A DNA stretch of 64,000 nt. Source: Streptomyces sp. DSM 15324. Its GTDB lineage: Bacteria; Actinomycetota; Actinomycetes; Streptomycetales; Streptomycetaceae. The notes under the pieces are model-generated. The model made no database searches, was not told where the DNA came from, and was given only the letters and a program-made list of their open reading frames with translations. Position numbers and translations under genes: made by a program. Numbering within the stretch: position 1 is the stretch's first letter; each line of letters begins with the position of its first letter. Of this stretch, positions 50,233 to 59,059 are shown piece by piece. Location: the NCBI RefSeq assembly GCF_001514285.1, contig NZ_KQ949024.1, positions 648,700-712,699 of the forward strand, read 5' to 3'.

Positions 50233-50721
50233 ATGTCGATCACGGGACCCTGCGCCAAGAACGGACTCGCCTTGCAAGATCGCCCCTCCGACTCGGCCGC
50301 CTCCTGGCGGATCGCACTGCCGCACTCCGCCGCGGCCGTGCCGGTGGCCCGTGCCCTGGTCCGTACGGCGCTGGCGGAGCTGGAGCACGGAGCGGACAGC
50401 GACACGGCGGAGCTGCTCACGGCCGAGCTGGTGGCGAACGCCGTGGAGCACACGGCCGTTGGGGACGCCCCGATAGAGCTGGTGGTGGAGCTGCGCCCGA
50501 GCGGCTGCCAGGTCGAGGTGCACGATCCCGACCCGATGCCGCCGGGCGATCTCACCCGTCCCTCGGGCGCGGAGCCCGACCCCTGGCTGGAGCACGGGCG
50601 GGGGCTGCTGCTGATCCGTGCCCTCAGCTCGTCGTGCGGGCACCGCCCCACCGCCCAGGGCAAGGCGGTGTGGTTCCGCCTGGCCGTGGTGCCTCCGCAG
50701 TGGCGGCCGCGGCCCGAGTGA
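50233..50721 (+). CDS. HATPase_c anti-sigma-factor-like (RsbW-type) ATP-binding protein
   Basis: A 162-residue single HATPase domain protein. The N box is ELLTAELVANAVEHT, the next block is VEVHDPDP and the glycine-rich block is GRGLLLIRAL. Streptomyces encodes dozens of such proteins, some of which are serine kinases acting on anti-sigma antagonists. The partner is not visible in the window. It converges on argF with only 13 bp between stops. Confidence 0.92.
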   Translation: MSITGPCAKNGLALQDRPSDSAASWRIALPHSAAAVPVARALVRTALAELEHGADSDTAELLTAELVANAVEHTAVGDAPIELVVELRPSGCQVEVHDPDPMPPGDLTRPSGAEPDPWLEHGRGLLLIRALSSSCGHRPTAQGKAVWFRLAVVPPQWRPRPE

Positions 50722-50734
50722 GACGGGCCCCGGG

Positions 50735-51742
50735 TCAGGCGAGGGTGGCGACCAGGACGGCCTTGATGGTGTGCAGCCGGTTCTCCGCCTCGTCGAAGAC
50801 GACCGAGTGGGCGGACTCGAAGACCTCGTCGGTGACCTCCAGCGAGTCCAGACCGTGGGCCTCGAAGATCTCGCGGCCCACCTTGGTGCCGAGGTCGTGG
50901 AAGGCCGGCAGGCAGTGCAGGAAGCGGACGTCCGGGTTGCCGGTGGCGCCCAGGACGTCCATCGTCACGGCGTACGGGCCGAGGGCGGCGATCCGCTCGT
51001 CCCAGACCTCCTTCGGCTCCCCCATCGACACCCAGACGTCGGTGGCGACGAAGTCCGCGCCGCGCACGCCCTCGGCGACGGACTCGGTGAGCGTGATCCG
51101 GGCGCCGCTGGCCTCCGCCAGCTCACGGGCCCGGTCCACGACCTCCTGGGCGGGCCAGTAGGTCTTCGGCGCGACGATCCGTACGTCCATGCCGAGCAGG
51201 GCACCGGTGACCAGGTAGGAGTTGCCCATGTTGAAGCGGGCGTCGCCGAGGTAGGCGAAGGCGATCTCCGGCAGCGGCTTGGCGGTGTGCTCGGTCATCG
51301 TCAGGACGTCGGCGAGCATCTGGGTGGGGTGCCAGTCGTCGGTCAGACCGTTGTAGACGGGCACACCGGCGTACGCGGCGAGCTCCTCGACCTTGTCCTG
51401 GCTGTCGCCGCGGTACTCGATGCCGTCGTACATCCGGCCCAGCACCCGCGCGGTGTCCTTGACCGACTCCTTGTGGCCGATCTGGGAGCCGGAGGGGTCC
51501 AGGTAGGTGGTGGCGGCGCCCTGGTCCGCGGCGGCGACCTCGAAGGCGCAGCGGGTGCGGGTCGAGGTCTTCTCGAAGATCAGCGCGATGTTCTTCCCGC
51601 GCAGGTGCTGGACCTCGGTCCCGGCCTTCTTGGCGGCCTTCAGCTCGGCGGCCAGTTCGATCAGGCCGCGGAACTCCTCCCCGGTGAAGTCCAGTTCCTT
51701 GAGGAAGTGGCGGCCGGCGAGGGCGGTCGGGACAGTCGCCAT
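50735..51742 (-). CDS. argF: Ornithine carbamoyltransferase
   Basis: A 335-residue OTC. The carbamoyl-phosphate loop is STRTRCAFE and the ornithine-binding loop contains [17 protein letters not shown] is also typical. It interconverts ornithine plus carbamoyl phosphate with citrulline. It follows the arginine deiminase gene on the same strand after 89 bp. That suggests the catabolic direction (ArcB), although the anabolic ArgF role is equally possible from sequence. The gap contains an A+T-rich ArgR-like site. Confidence 0.97.
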   Translation of the reverse strand: MATVPTALAGRHFLKELDFTGEEFRGLIELAAELKAAKKAGTEVQHLRGKNIALIFEKTSTRTRCAFEVAAADQGAATTYLDPSGSQIGHKESVKDTARVLGRMYDGIEYRGDSQDKVEELAAYAGVPVYNGLTDDWHPTQMLADVLTMTEHTAKPLPEIAFAYLGDARFNMGNSYLVTGALLGMDVRIVAPKTYWPAQEVVDRARELAEASGARITLTESVAEGVRGADFVATDVWVSMGEPKEVWDERIAALGPYAVTMDVLGATGNPDVRFLHCLPAFHDLGTKVGREIFEAHGLDSLEVTDEVFESAHSVVFDEAENRLHTIKAVLVATLA

Positions 51743-51780
51743 GGGGGCGCTCCAGAGGTACGAGAACGGGACTGTGGAAG

Positions 51781-51806
51781 TCTATACGACGAATAGCATT
51801 TCTATA
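51781..51806 (-). promoter_or_regulatory. Candidate ArgR box upstream of argF
   Basis: In an otherwise G+C-rich region, GAATAGCATTTC flanked by CTATAC on both sides resembles the GAAT...ATTC core of ARG boxes. It lies 39 bp before the argF start. Match to the Streptomyces ArgR consensus is only partial. Confidence 0.4.
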
Positions 51807-51831
51807 CAGCCCCGTTCGGCTCCCGTGTTCG

Positions 51832-53055
51832 CTACACGGCCCCCCGTTCGACGGGGCAGCTCATACAGCGCGGCCCACCCCTGCCCCGCCCCAGCTCGCT
51901 GCCCGGGATCTCGATCACCTCGATGCCCTGTTTGCGCAGATGGGTGTTGGTGGTGGCGTTGCGCTCGTAGGCGACGACGACACCCGGTTCGACGGCGAGG
52001 ACGTTACAGCCGTCGTCCCACTGCTCGCGCTCGGCCGCATGCACGTCCTGGGTGGCGGTGAGCACGCGGATCTCGCTGAGGCCGAGGGCGGCGGCGATGG
52101 CCCGGTGCATGTGCTCGGGCGGATGGTCGGTGACCTTCAGCTCCTTCTCGCCGACGCCGGGCTCGATGGTGTACGAGCGGAGCATGCCGAGGCCGGCGTA
52201 CTGGGTGAAGGTGTCGCCGTCGACCATCGTCATCACGGTGTCGAGGTGCATGAAGGCACGCCGCTTCGGCATGTCCAGGGCCACGATGGTCTGCGCCGAG
52301 CCCGCCGCGAACAGCTTGTGGGCGAGCATCTCCACGGCCTGCGGGGTGGTCCGCTCGCTCATGCCGATGAGGACGGCGCCGTTGCCGATGACGAGGACGT
52401 CGCCGCCCTCGATGGTCGACGGATAGTCGGCCTGACCCTCGGACCAGACGTGGAAGTCCTCCCCGCGGAACAACGGGTGGTGGCGGTAGATCGCCTCGAA
52501 GTGCACGGTCTCCCGCTGCCGGGCGGGCCAGCGCATGGCGTTGACGGCGACGCCGTCGTAGATCCAGGCGGAGGTGTCGCGGGTGAAGAGGTGGTTGGGC
52601 AGCGGGGCGAGGAGGAACTCGTCGAGGTCCATGACGTGGAAGCGCACGGAGGTCGGCTCGGGGTTGGCCGCCAGGAACTCCCGTTTGGTCATGCCGCCGA
52701 CGAGGCTCTCGGCCAGGTCGGGCGCGGACAGGTTCTCGAAGACGGCACGGAGGTGGTCGGTGGCGAGCACCCCGTACTCCTTCTCGTCGAAGACGCGGTC
52801 CAGGACGAGCGCGCGGGCCGCCGGGATCTCCAGGGCCTCGACGAGGAGATCACCGAACAGATGGACCTCGACGCCCCGGTCGCGCAGGACGTCGGCGAAC
52901 CCGTCGTGCTCGGCGCGCGCCCGGCGCACCCAGAGCACGTCGTCGAAGAGCAGCGCGTCCTTGTTGCTGGGGGTGAGCCTTTTCAGCTCGAGATCCGGCC
53001 GGTGCAGGATGACGCGGCGCAGCGGCCCGGCCTCGGAGTCGACATGGAATCCCAT
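51832..53055 (-). CDS. arcA: Arginine deiminase
   Basis: A 407-residue arginine deiminase, of normal length. It hydrolyses arginine to citrulline and ammonia. Visible are [33 protein letters not shown] and the catalytic cysteine near the C-terminus in [10 protein letters not shown]. The start [20 protein letters not shown] is typical. Together with the downstream carbamoyltransferase it would run the first two steps of the deiminase pathway. No carbamate kinase gene was seen nearby. Confidence 0.97.
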   Translation of the reverse strand: MGFHVDSEAGPLRRVILHRPDLELKRLTPSNKDALLFDDVLWVRRARAEHDGFADVLRDRGVEVHLFGDLLVEALEIPAARALVLDRVFDEKEYGVLATDHLRAVFENLSAPDLAESLVGGMTKREFLAANPEPTSVRFHVMDLDEFLLAPLPNHLFTRDTSAWIYDGVAVNAMRWPARQRETVHFEAIYRHHPLFRGEDFHVWSEGQADYPSTIEGGDVLVIGNGAVLIGMSERTTPQAVEMLAHKLFAAGSAQTIVALDMPKRRAFMHLDTVMTMVDGDTFTQYAGLGMLRSYTIEPGVGEKELKVTDHPPEHMHRAIAAALGLSEIRVLTATQDVHAAEREQWDDGCNVLAVEPGVVVAYERNATTNTHLRKQGIEVIEIPGSELGRGRGGPRCMSCPVERGAV

Positions 53056-53139
53056 GCCTCCATCCTGACCATCGATGCCCGCCTTCACCCCCTCGTGTGT
53101 CGTTTCGCAACCGCTTGTTTCCGCCCTTTTCTCGTCCCC

Positions 53140-53184
53140 TTGACGACAAGTGATCCCTCCGATTATCGTCTCAGTGACGACAAT
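53140..53184 (+). promoter_or_regulatory. Promoter and operator of the SPFH operon
   Basis: TTGACG (53140-53145) and TATCGT (53164-53169) form a plausible -35/-10 pair with an 18-bp spacer. Overlapping the -10 is an inverted repeat, ATTATCGTC (53162-53170) and GACGACAAT (53176-53184). TGACGACAA also occurs twice in direct orientation (53141-53149 and 53175-53183). A repressor site is likely; its protein is unknown. Confidence 0.5.
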
Positions 53185-53202
53185 CAAGGCGAGGGGGGCC
53201 TC

Positions 53203-54366
53203 ATGGCCGACATCACCCGCCGGCTCGGCTGGCGCCATCTGCGCGGCGCACCGACGGCACACATCCGCCACCACCGCGCGGGCACCCTGGTGCACGACGG
53301 CCCGGGGCTCAGCTTCTGGTTCCGCGCGCTCACCGCCGCGCTCTCCGAAGTACCGGTCGACGACCGCGAGCTGGCCATGACCTTCCACGCCCGCACGGTC
53401 GACTTCCAGGACGTCACCGTGCAGGCGACGGTGACCTACCGGATCAGCGACCCGGCCGTGGCCGCCGCCCGCCTCGACTTCTCCGTCGACCCGGACACCG
53501 GCGTCTGGCGCGGCGCGCCCCTGGAACAGCTCGGCACCCTGCTCACCGAGACGGCCCAGCAGCACGCCCTGGACGTCCTCGCCCGTACGTCGCTGGCGGC
53601 GGCGCTGGTCGACGGCGTGACGGCGGTACGGGAACGGGTCGCGGCGGGGCTGGCGGCGGAACCGCGGCTGCCCGCGACGGGCATCGAGGTGGTCGCCGTA
53701 CGGGTGATGGCACTGCGCCCCGAGGCGGAGGTGGAGCGCGCGCTGCGCACCCCGGCCCGGGAGCAGATCCAGCAGGAGGCCGACCGGGCGACGTACGAAC
53801 GGCGGGCCGTGGCGGTCGAGCGGGAGCGCGCCATCGCCGAGAACGAACTGGCCAGCAGGATCGAACTCGCCCGGCGCGAGGAGCAGTTGGTCGAGCAGCG
53901 GGGCACCAACGCCCGCCGTGAGGCGGAGGAGACCGCGGCCGCCGACCGGGTGCGGGCGGAGGCCGAGGCGACGCGGACCGTCCGCCTCGCGGAGGCGGAG
54001 GCCGCGCGCTCGGTGAAGCTCGCGGAGGCCGAGGCCGCCAAGCAGGTGCATCTCGCGGACGCCGAGGCGCGGCGCACCGAGCGGCTGGCCGACGCGGAGT
54101 CGGCGCGCACGGTGAAGCTCGCGGAGGCCGAGGCGGCCCGTTCGGTACGGCTCGCCCGCGCCGAGGCCGAGGGCGCGCGCGAGGTCGGCGAGGCCCGCGC
54201 CCAGGCGCAGGCGGCCTGGCTGCGGGTCCACGCGGACGTCGACGTCACGACCCTGCACGCGCTGACCGGCACCCGGCTCGCGGAGAACCTGCCGCACATC
54301 GACAGCGTCACCATCTCGCCGGACGTGCTGACCGGCCTGCTCGCCAAGCTGGGAGCGCGGGAGTGA
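53203..54366 (+). CDS. SPFH/Band 7 domain protein with repetitive coiled coil
   Basis: A 387-residue protein. The SPFH domain occupies about residues 20-190 ([18 protein letters not shown]). It is followed by a long Ala/Glu/Arg-rich coiled coil built from a roughly 12-residue repeat around [19 protein letters not shown]. No N-terminal membrane segment is evident, unlike flotillins. Such proteins scaffold membrane-associated complexes. The next gene, an NAD-kinase-like protein, starts inside its stop codon, implying a functional pair. Confidence 0.92.
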   Translation: MADITRRLGWRHLRGAPTAHIRHHRAGTLVHDGPGLSFWFRALTAALSEVPVDDRELAMTFHARTVDFQDVTVQATVTYRISDPAVAAARLDFSVDPDTGVWRGAPLEQLGTLLTETAQQHALDVLARTSLAAALVDGVTAVRERVAAGLAAEPRLPATGIEVVAVRVMALRPEAEVERALRTPAREQIQQEADRATYERRAVAVERERAIAENELASRIELARREEQLVEQRGTNARREAEETAAADRVRAEAEATRTVRLAEAEAARSVKLAEAEAAKQVHLADAEARRTERLADAESARTVKLAEAEAARSVRLARAEAEGAREVGEARAQAQAAWLRVHADVDVTTLHALTGTRLAENLPHIDSVTISPDVLTGLLAKLGARE

Positions 54367-55262
54367 GCCTCGCCCCGCGGGCCGTACTGGTCCACCGCAC
54401 CACGGAGTACGAGGAACTGGTGGCCCGGCACGGCACCCACGGCCAGGCCGCCTTCTTCCTCTCCTCCCGGGGCCGGGACGTCGAGGAGATCGCCGAACGG
54501 CACCGCCGCACCCGGCGCGCGCTGGCGGAGGTGACCTCGGCGATCCCCCTGACCTGGCGCCAGAGCCAGGTGGAGCGGGCCGACCTGGACCGCTTCCTGT
54601 TCGCACCGGAGGACGTGGTGATCGTGGTGGGCCAGGACGGTCTGGTGGCGAACGTCGCCAAGTACCTGACCGGGCAGCCCGTGGTCGGCATCGACACCGA
54701 CCCCGGCCGCAACCCGGGCGTCCTGGTCCGCCACCGCCCCGCCGACGCCGCCGCCCTGCTGCCCTCGGCGCTCTCCTCCGCGACCGGGGTGTCCGAACTG
54801 ACCATGGTCGAGGCCGTCGCCGACGACACCCAGCGGCTGCTGGCCCTCAACGAGATCTACCTGGGCGCCGCAGGGCACCAGACCGCCCGCTACCGCCTGG
54901 GCCTCGACGACGACGGGGGTGTCGTCGAGGCCCAGGCCTCCTCGGGCGTGCTCGTCGGCACCGGCACCGGCGCCACCGGCTGGATCCGCTCGGTCTGGCA
55001 GGAGCGCGGCGGGGGACCCCGGCTGCCGGCGCCGACGGAGGAACGGCTGGTGTGGTGCGTACGGGAGGCGTGGCCGTCACCGGCGACGGGGACCTCGTAC
55101 GTGGCGGGCGAACTGACCGGCGGGAGCCGGCTGACGCTCACCGTCGAGTCCGAGCGGATCGTCGCGTTCGGGGACGGCATCGAGAGCGACGCGGTGGAGC
55201 TGACCTGGGGGCAGACGGTACGGGTGGGGGTGTGCGGGCAGCGGCTGCGGCTGGTGGGGTGA
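54363..55262 (+). CDS. ATP-NAD kinase-like protein
   Basis: A 299-residue protein of the NAD-kinase/diacylglycerol-kinase fold. The motifs [15 protein letters not shown] (in place of the usual GGDG) and [15 protein letters not shown] (ATP/NAD-binding loop) are seen. It is less conserved than housekeeping PpnK: the first motif reads GQDG. The GTG start overlaps the SPFH stop (GTGA). It may phosphorylate NAD or bind a nucleotide as a regulatory subunit of the SPFH complex. Confidence 0.85.
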   Translation: MSLAPRAVLVHRTTEYEELVARHGTHGQAAFFLSSRGRDVEEIAERHRRTRRALAEVTSAIPLTWRQSQVERADLDRFLFAPEDVVIVVGQDGLVANVAKYLTGQPVVGIDTDPGRNPGVLVRHRPADAAALLPSALSSATGVSELTMVEAVADDTQRLLALNEIYLGAAGHQTARYRLGLDDDGGVVEAQASSGVLVGTGTGATGWIRSVWQERGGGPRLPAPTEERLVWCVREAWPSPATGTSYVAGELTGGSRLTLTVESERIVAFGDGIESDAVELTWGQTVRVGVCGQRLRLVG

Positions 55263-55370
55263 CCCCCGATTCCTGGGCCAATAGGGCGAAATGCCGGGTC
55301 GCCACGGCGGGTCGCACGACGGGACGGGGGACCTCTCTGGTACATGCCCCCTCTGCGACAGGAGCCTGCC

Positions 55371-56468
55371 GTGCCCCCCATACGTACGATCCCGGGAAGG
55401 TGGCGCGCCCGCTGCGCCCTGACCGGGATCCTCGCCGCCGTCGCGGTGCTGTGCGGGATGCTGCCCGCCGGTGCGAAGAGCGGACTGACCTGGACCACGC
55501 TGACCTCCGAGCCGACGGCTCGGGCGAGCGCGGCCGGCACCGCAGCGCCCTGCCCGCGTGGGCAGACCGGCAACTGCTTCTACGTCGTCGGCGGATTCGC
55601 CGGCACGTCGGACCTGGCCACGGTGCGGTCGTACGACCGGAGCACCAACGCCTGGACCAGCCTGACGAACCTGCCCTCGCCGCGGAGCCTCCTCGGAGCG
55701 GCCGCCGCCCCCTGTCCGGACGGGCTGAGCGGAACATGCGTGTACGCCGTCGGAGGCGAACGGGACGACATCCCCCTGTCGACCGTCCAGTTCTACAACC
55801 CCGCGACCGCCGCCTGGAGCACGGTCACGTCCCTGGGGACGGCTCGGTCGGCCCTCGGGGTGGCGGCAGCGCCCTGCCCGTCCGGTCAGACCGGAACCTG
55901 TGTCTACGCCGTCGGCGGGGTCGGTACCAACGGCACGCTGGCCACCGCGGAGACGTTCAACCCGGCCACCAGGACCTGGACCACCATCGCGTCCCTGCGC
56001 CAGGCCCGCCAGCGCCTCGGCACGACGGCAGCGCCCTGTCCGGCCGGCCAGACGGGCACCTGTGTCTACGCGGTCGGCGGGTACGGCACGGACTACTCCG
56101 ACACGGTGGAGTCCTACAACCCCGTCACAAGGGCCTGGAGCCTCGTGGCACGGCTCCCGGTCGCCCGGTCGTCGCCGGCCGTGGCCTCCACGACCTGCCC
56201 GCCCGGCCAGACGGGTACCTGCGTGTACGCGGTGGGCGGCGCGAACCTGGGCGCGCAGGACACCGCCCTGTCGTACAACCCGACGTCCAACGCCTGGACC
56301 ACCCTGCCGCCCCTGCCGACTGCGCGTTTCAGGGCGGCGTCGGCGGCTCTTCCCTGTCCCCCCGGTGCCACCGGCAACTGCGTCTACGTCGCCGGTGGCT
56401 ACACGAACACCGGTGAGGTGGCCACCCTGGAGGCCCTCGACCCGCCGCTGGCGCGCGGCGGGCGCTGA
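55371..56468 (+). CDS. Secreted kelch-like beta-propeller protein with cysteine-paired blades
   Basis: A 365-residue exported protein. A signal sequence (ALTGILAAVAVLCGMLPAGA) is followed by six kelch-like blades, each ending YxVGG and W(S/T)-type strands. Each blade has the same cysteine-bracketed loop, C-P-x-G-x-T-G-x-C, before its YVVGG or YAVGG strand, suggesting one disulfide per blade. The GTG at 55371 has AGGAG 6 bp upstream and is preferred to ATG at 55344. Function unknown; kelch propellers usually bind proteins or sugars. It ends 2 bp from the convergent pnkp stop. Confidence 0.88.
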   Translation: MPPIRTIPGRWRARCALTGILAAVAVLCGMLPAGAKSGLTWTTLTSEPTARASAAGTAAPCPRGQTGNCFYVVGGFAGTSDLATVRSYDRSTNAWTSLTNLPSPRSLLGAAAAPCPDGLSGTCVYAVGGERDDIPLSTVQFYNPATAAWSTVTSLGTARSALGVAAAPCPSGQTGTCVYAVGGVGTNGTLATAETFNPATRTWTTIASLRQARQRLGTTAAPCPAGQTGTCVYAVGGYGTDYSDTVESYNPVTRAWSLVARLPVARSSPAVASTTCPPGQTGTCVYAVGGANLGAQDTALSYNPTSNAWTTLPPLPTARFRAASAALPCPPGATGNCVYVAGGYTNTGEVATLEALDPPLARGGR

Positions 56469-56470
56469 CC

Positions 56471-59059
56471 TCACAGTCTCGGGTCCACCGGCTCCGACTC
56501 CAGGGCCAGCACCCCGAACACCGCCTCGTGGACGCGCCACAGCGGCTCGCCCTCCGCGAGGCGGTCCAGGGCCTCCAGGCCCAGCACGTACTCGCGGATC
56601 GCCAGCGAACGCTTGTGGTTCAGGAAGCGTCCGCGCAGCCGGGCGAGGTGGTCGGGGCGGGTGTACTCCGGGCCGTAGATGATCCGCAGGTACTCCCGGC
56701 CCCGGCACTTGATGCCGGGCTGCACCAGGCGGCCCTCGCCTCCCCCACTCTCGGCTTCGCTCGAGCGGGGGGACCCCCATCGGACCAGGGCGCCGAGCGG
56801 CTTGACGACCATGCCCTCGCCGCCCCGGCCGGTCAGCTCGAGCCACCAGTCGACACCGGCCGCCACCGAGTCGGGGTCGGACGTGTCGACGTGGAGCCGG
56901 CGGGTGGTCTGTAGCAGTCCGCTGCCGTCGTGCTCCACCAGCCGGTCCAGCAGGGCCAGTTGCTCGTCGTGCGGCAGGCCCGCGAGGCTGCGGCCCTGGA
57001 CGGCGAGCAGCTGGAACGGGGCCAGGCGTGCGCCGTCCAGGCCGTCCGTCGGCCAGCAGTAGCGTCGGTACGCCGCCGTGAACGCGGCCGCGTCCGAGGC
57101 GCGCTCCCGCTGCCGGGCCAGCAGGTCCGTGACGTCGACGCCCCGCGCCGCGGCGCCCTCCAGCGCGGCCAGCGCGCCCGGGAAGACGGCACCGGAGGCG
57201 GCGCCGACCGCCGCGTACTGGGACCGCAGCAGCCCCGACGCCTTCAGCGACCACGGCATCAGCTCGGCGTCCAGCAGCAGCCAGTCGGTGTCCAGCTCCG
57301 TCCACAGGCCCGCCGCGTCCACCGCCGCCCGCAGCCGCCCGAGGACCTCCTCGGTCACCGCCGCGTCGTCGAAGAAGGGCCGGCCGGTGCGGGTGTAGAG
57401 CGACCCCGTGGGCCCTCCCTCCACGCCGAAGCGCCGGCGCGCGGCCTCCGCGTCGCGGCACACCAGGGCGACCGCGCGCGAGCCCATGTGCTTCTCCTCG
57501 CACACGACCCGCTGCACGCCGTCCTTCGCGTACTGCGCGAACGCCTCCGCCGGGTGCTCCAGATAGCCCTCCACCCGGCTGGTGGCGGTCGGAGCCATGG
57601 TCGGCGGGAGGTACGGCAGCAGCCGCGGGTCGACCGCGAACCGGCTCATGACCTCCAGGGCCGCCGCCGCGTTCTCCTCCCGGATCGAGACGCGCCGCTG
57701 CCCGTCGTAGCGGGTCTCCACGATCCGGCGGCCGTGGACGTCCGCCAGGTCGAGCGGCCGCCCGTCGTGCCCGCCGGGCGCCTGTGACCGCAGCGGCTTC
57801 ACCGGCTCGTACCAGACCTGCCGCGCCGGTACGTCGACCAGCTCGCGCTCCGGCCAGCGCAGCGCGGTGAGCTTGCCGCCGAAGACGGCGCCGGTGTCCA
57901 GACAGATGGTGTTGTTCAGCCAGGTCGCCTCGGGGACGGGCGTGTGGCCGTAGACGACCGCGGCCCGGCCCCGGTAGTCCTCCGCCCACGGGTAGCGCAC
58001 CGGCAGCCCGAACTCGTCGGTCTCGCCGGTGGTCTCGCCGTACAGCGCGTGCGAGCGGACCCGGCCGGAGGTGCGGCCGTGGTACTTCTCCGGCAGACCG
58101 GCGTGGCAGACCACCAGCCGGCCGCCGTCGAGGACGTAGTGGCTGACGAGTCCGTCGATGAACTCCCTTACCTCGGCGCGGAACTCCTCGCTCTCGCCCT
58201 CCATCTGCGCGATGGTCTCGGCGAGTCCGTGGGTGTGCTGGACGCTGCGGCCCTTCAGGTGGCGGCCGTACTTGTTCTCGTGGTTGCCGGGCACGCACAG
58301 CGCGTTGCCCGACTTCACCATGGACATCACGCGGCGCAGCACCCCGGGGCTGTCCGGGCCGCGGTCGACGAGGTCGCCGACGAAGACGGCCGTCCGGCCC
58401 TGCGGGTGCACGCCGTCGGCGTAGCCCAGCTTGCCCAGCAGCGACTCCAGTTCGGCGGCGCAGCCGTGGATGTCGCCGACGATGTCGAACGGACCGGTGA
58501 GGTGGGTCAGGTCGTTGAAGCGCTTCTCGGTGACGACGGTGGCGTTCTCCACGTCCGCCACGCCCCGCAGCACGTGCACCTTGCGGAAGCCCTCGCGCTC
58601 CAGGTGGCGCAGCGAACGGCGGAGTTCACGGGTGTGGCGCTGGATGACGCGGCGCGGCATGTCGGCGCGGTCGGTGCGGCCCGCGTTGCGCTCGGCGCAC
58701 ACCTCCTCGGGCACGTCGAGCACGATGGCGATGGGCAGCACGTCGTACTGCTTTGCCAGGTCGATCAGTTGCCGGCGGGCGTCCTGCTGGACGCTGGTGG
58801 CGTCGACGACCGTACGGCGGCCGGCGGCCAGCCGCTTGCCCGCGATGTAGTGCAGGACGTCGAAGGCGTCCCGGGTGGCGCTCTGGTCGTTCTCGTCGTC
58901 GCAGACCAGGCCCCGGCAGAAGTCGGAGGAGATGACCTCGGTGGGCTTGAAGTGCCGTCGCGCGAAGGTGGACTTGCCGGAGCCGGAGGCACCGATCAGC
59001 ACCACGAGGGAGAGGTCGGTGACGGGGAGCACCCGACCCTTGTCCGTTGTCTCGGTCAT
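56471..59059 (-). CDS. pnkp: Polynucleotide kinase-phosphatase-ligase (bacterial Pnkp)
   Basis: An 862-residue three-domain RNA repair enzyme. The 5'-kinase has P-loop GASGSGKST at 23-31. The metallophosphatase in the middle has GDIHGC, GDLVDRGPDS and GNHENKYG. The C-terminal ligase/adenylyltransferase has its nucleophile Lys in CEEKHMGSRA. It heals and prepares broken RNA ends for ligation with Hen1. The ATG overlaps the hen1 stop (ATGA). Near the C-terminus, between ALVRWGS and RLVQPG, lies an unusual insert encoded by a palindromic repeat (56738-56780). Other family members, from memory, lack it, so ligase activity here deserves testing. Confidence 0.96.
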   Translation of the reverse strand: MTETTDKGRVLPVTDLSLVVLIGASGSGKSTFARRHFKPTEVISSDFCRGLVCDDENDQSATRDAFDVLHYIAGKRLAAGRRTVVDATSVQQDARRQLIDLAKQYDVLPIAIVLDVPEEVCAERNAGRTDRADMPRRVIQRHTRELRRSLRHLEREGFRKVHVLRGVADVENATVVTEKRFNDLTHLTGPFDIVGDIHGCAAELESLLGKLGYADGVHPQGRTAVFVGDLVDRGPDSPGVLRRVMSMVKSGNALCVPGNHENKYGRHLKGRSVQHTHGLAETIAQMEGESEEFRAEVREFIDGLVSHYVLDGGRLVVCHAGLPEKYHGRTSGRVRSHALYGETTGETDEFGLPVRYPWAEDYRGRAAVVYGHTPVPEATWLNNTICLDTGAVFGGKLTALRWPERELVDVPARQVWYEPVKPLRSQAPGGHDGRPLDLADVHGRRIVETRYDGQRRVSIREENAAAALEVMSRFAVDPRLLPYLPPTMAPTATSRVEGYLEHPAEAFAQYAKDGVQRVVCEEKHMGSRAVALVCRDAEAARRRFGVEGGPTGSLYTRTGRPFFDDAAVTEEVLGRLRAAVDAAGLWTELDTDWLLLDAELMPWSLKASGLLRSQYAAVGAASGAVFPGALAALEGAAARGVDVTDLLARQRERASDAAAFTAAYRRYCWPTDGLDGARLAPFQLLAVQGRSLAGLPHDEQLALLDRLVEHDGSGLLQTTRRLHVDTSDPDSVAAGVDWWLELTGRGGEGMVVKPLGALVRWGSPRSSEAESGGGEGRLVQPGIKCRGREYLRIIYGPEYTRPDHLARLRGRFLNHKRSLAIREYVLGLEALDRLAEGEPLWRVHEAVFGVLALESEPVDPRL
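56738..56780. repeat. Palindromic dispersed repeat inserted in frame in pnkp
   Basis: About 43 bp with a C5 run, the palindrome GCTCGAGC (56759-56766) and a G6 run, able to fold as a hairpin. I recognise it as a sequence that recurs, mostly between genes, in Streptomyces genomes. Here it is read through, adding about 14 residues (SPRSSEAESGGGEG) to the Pnkp ligase domain. Confidence 0.7.
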
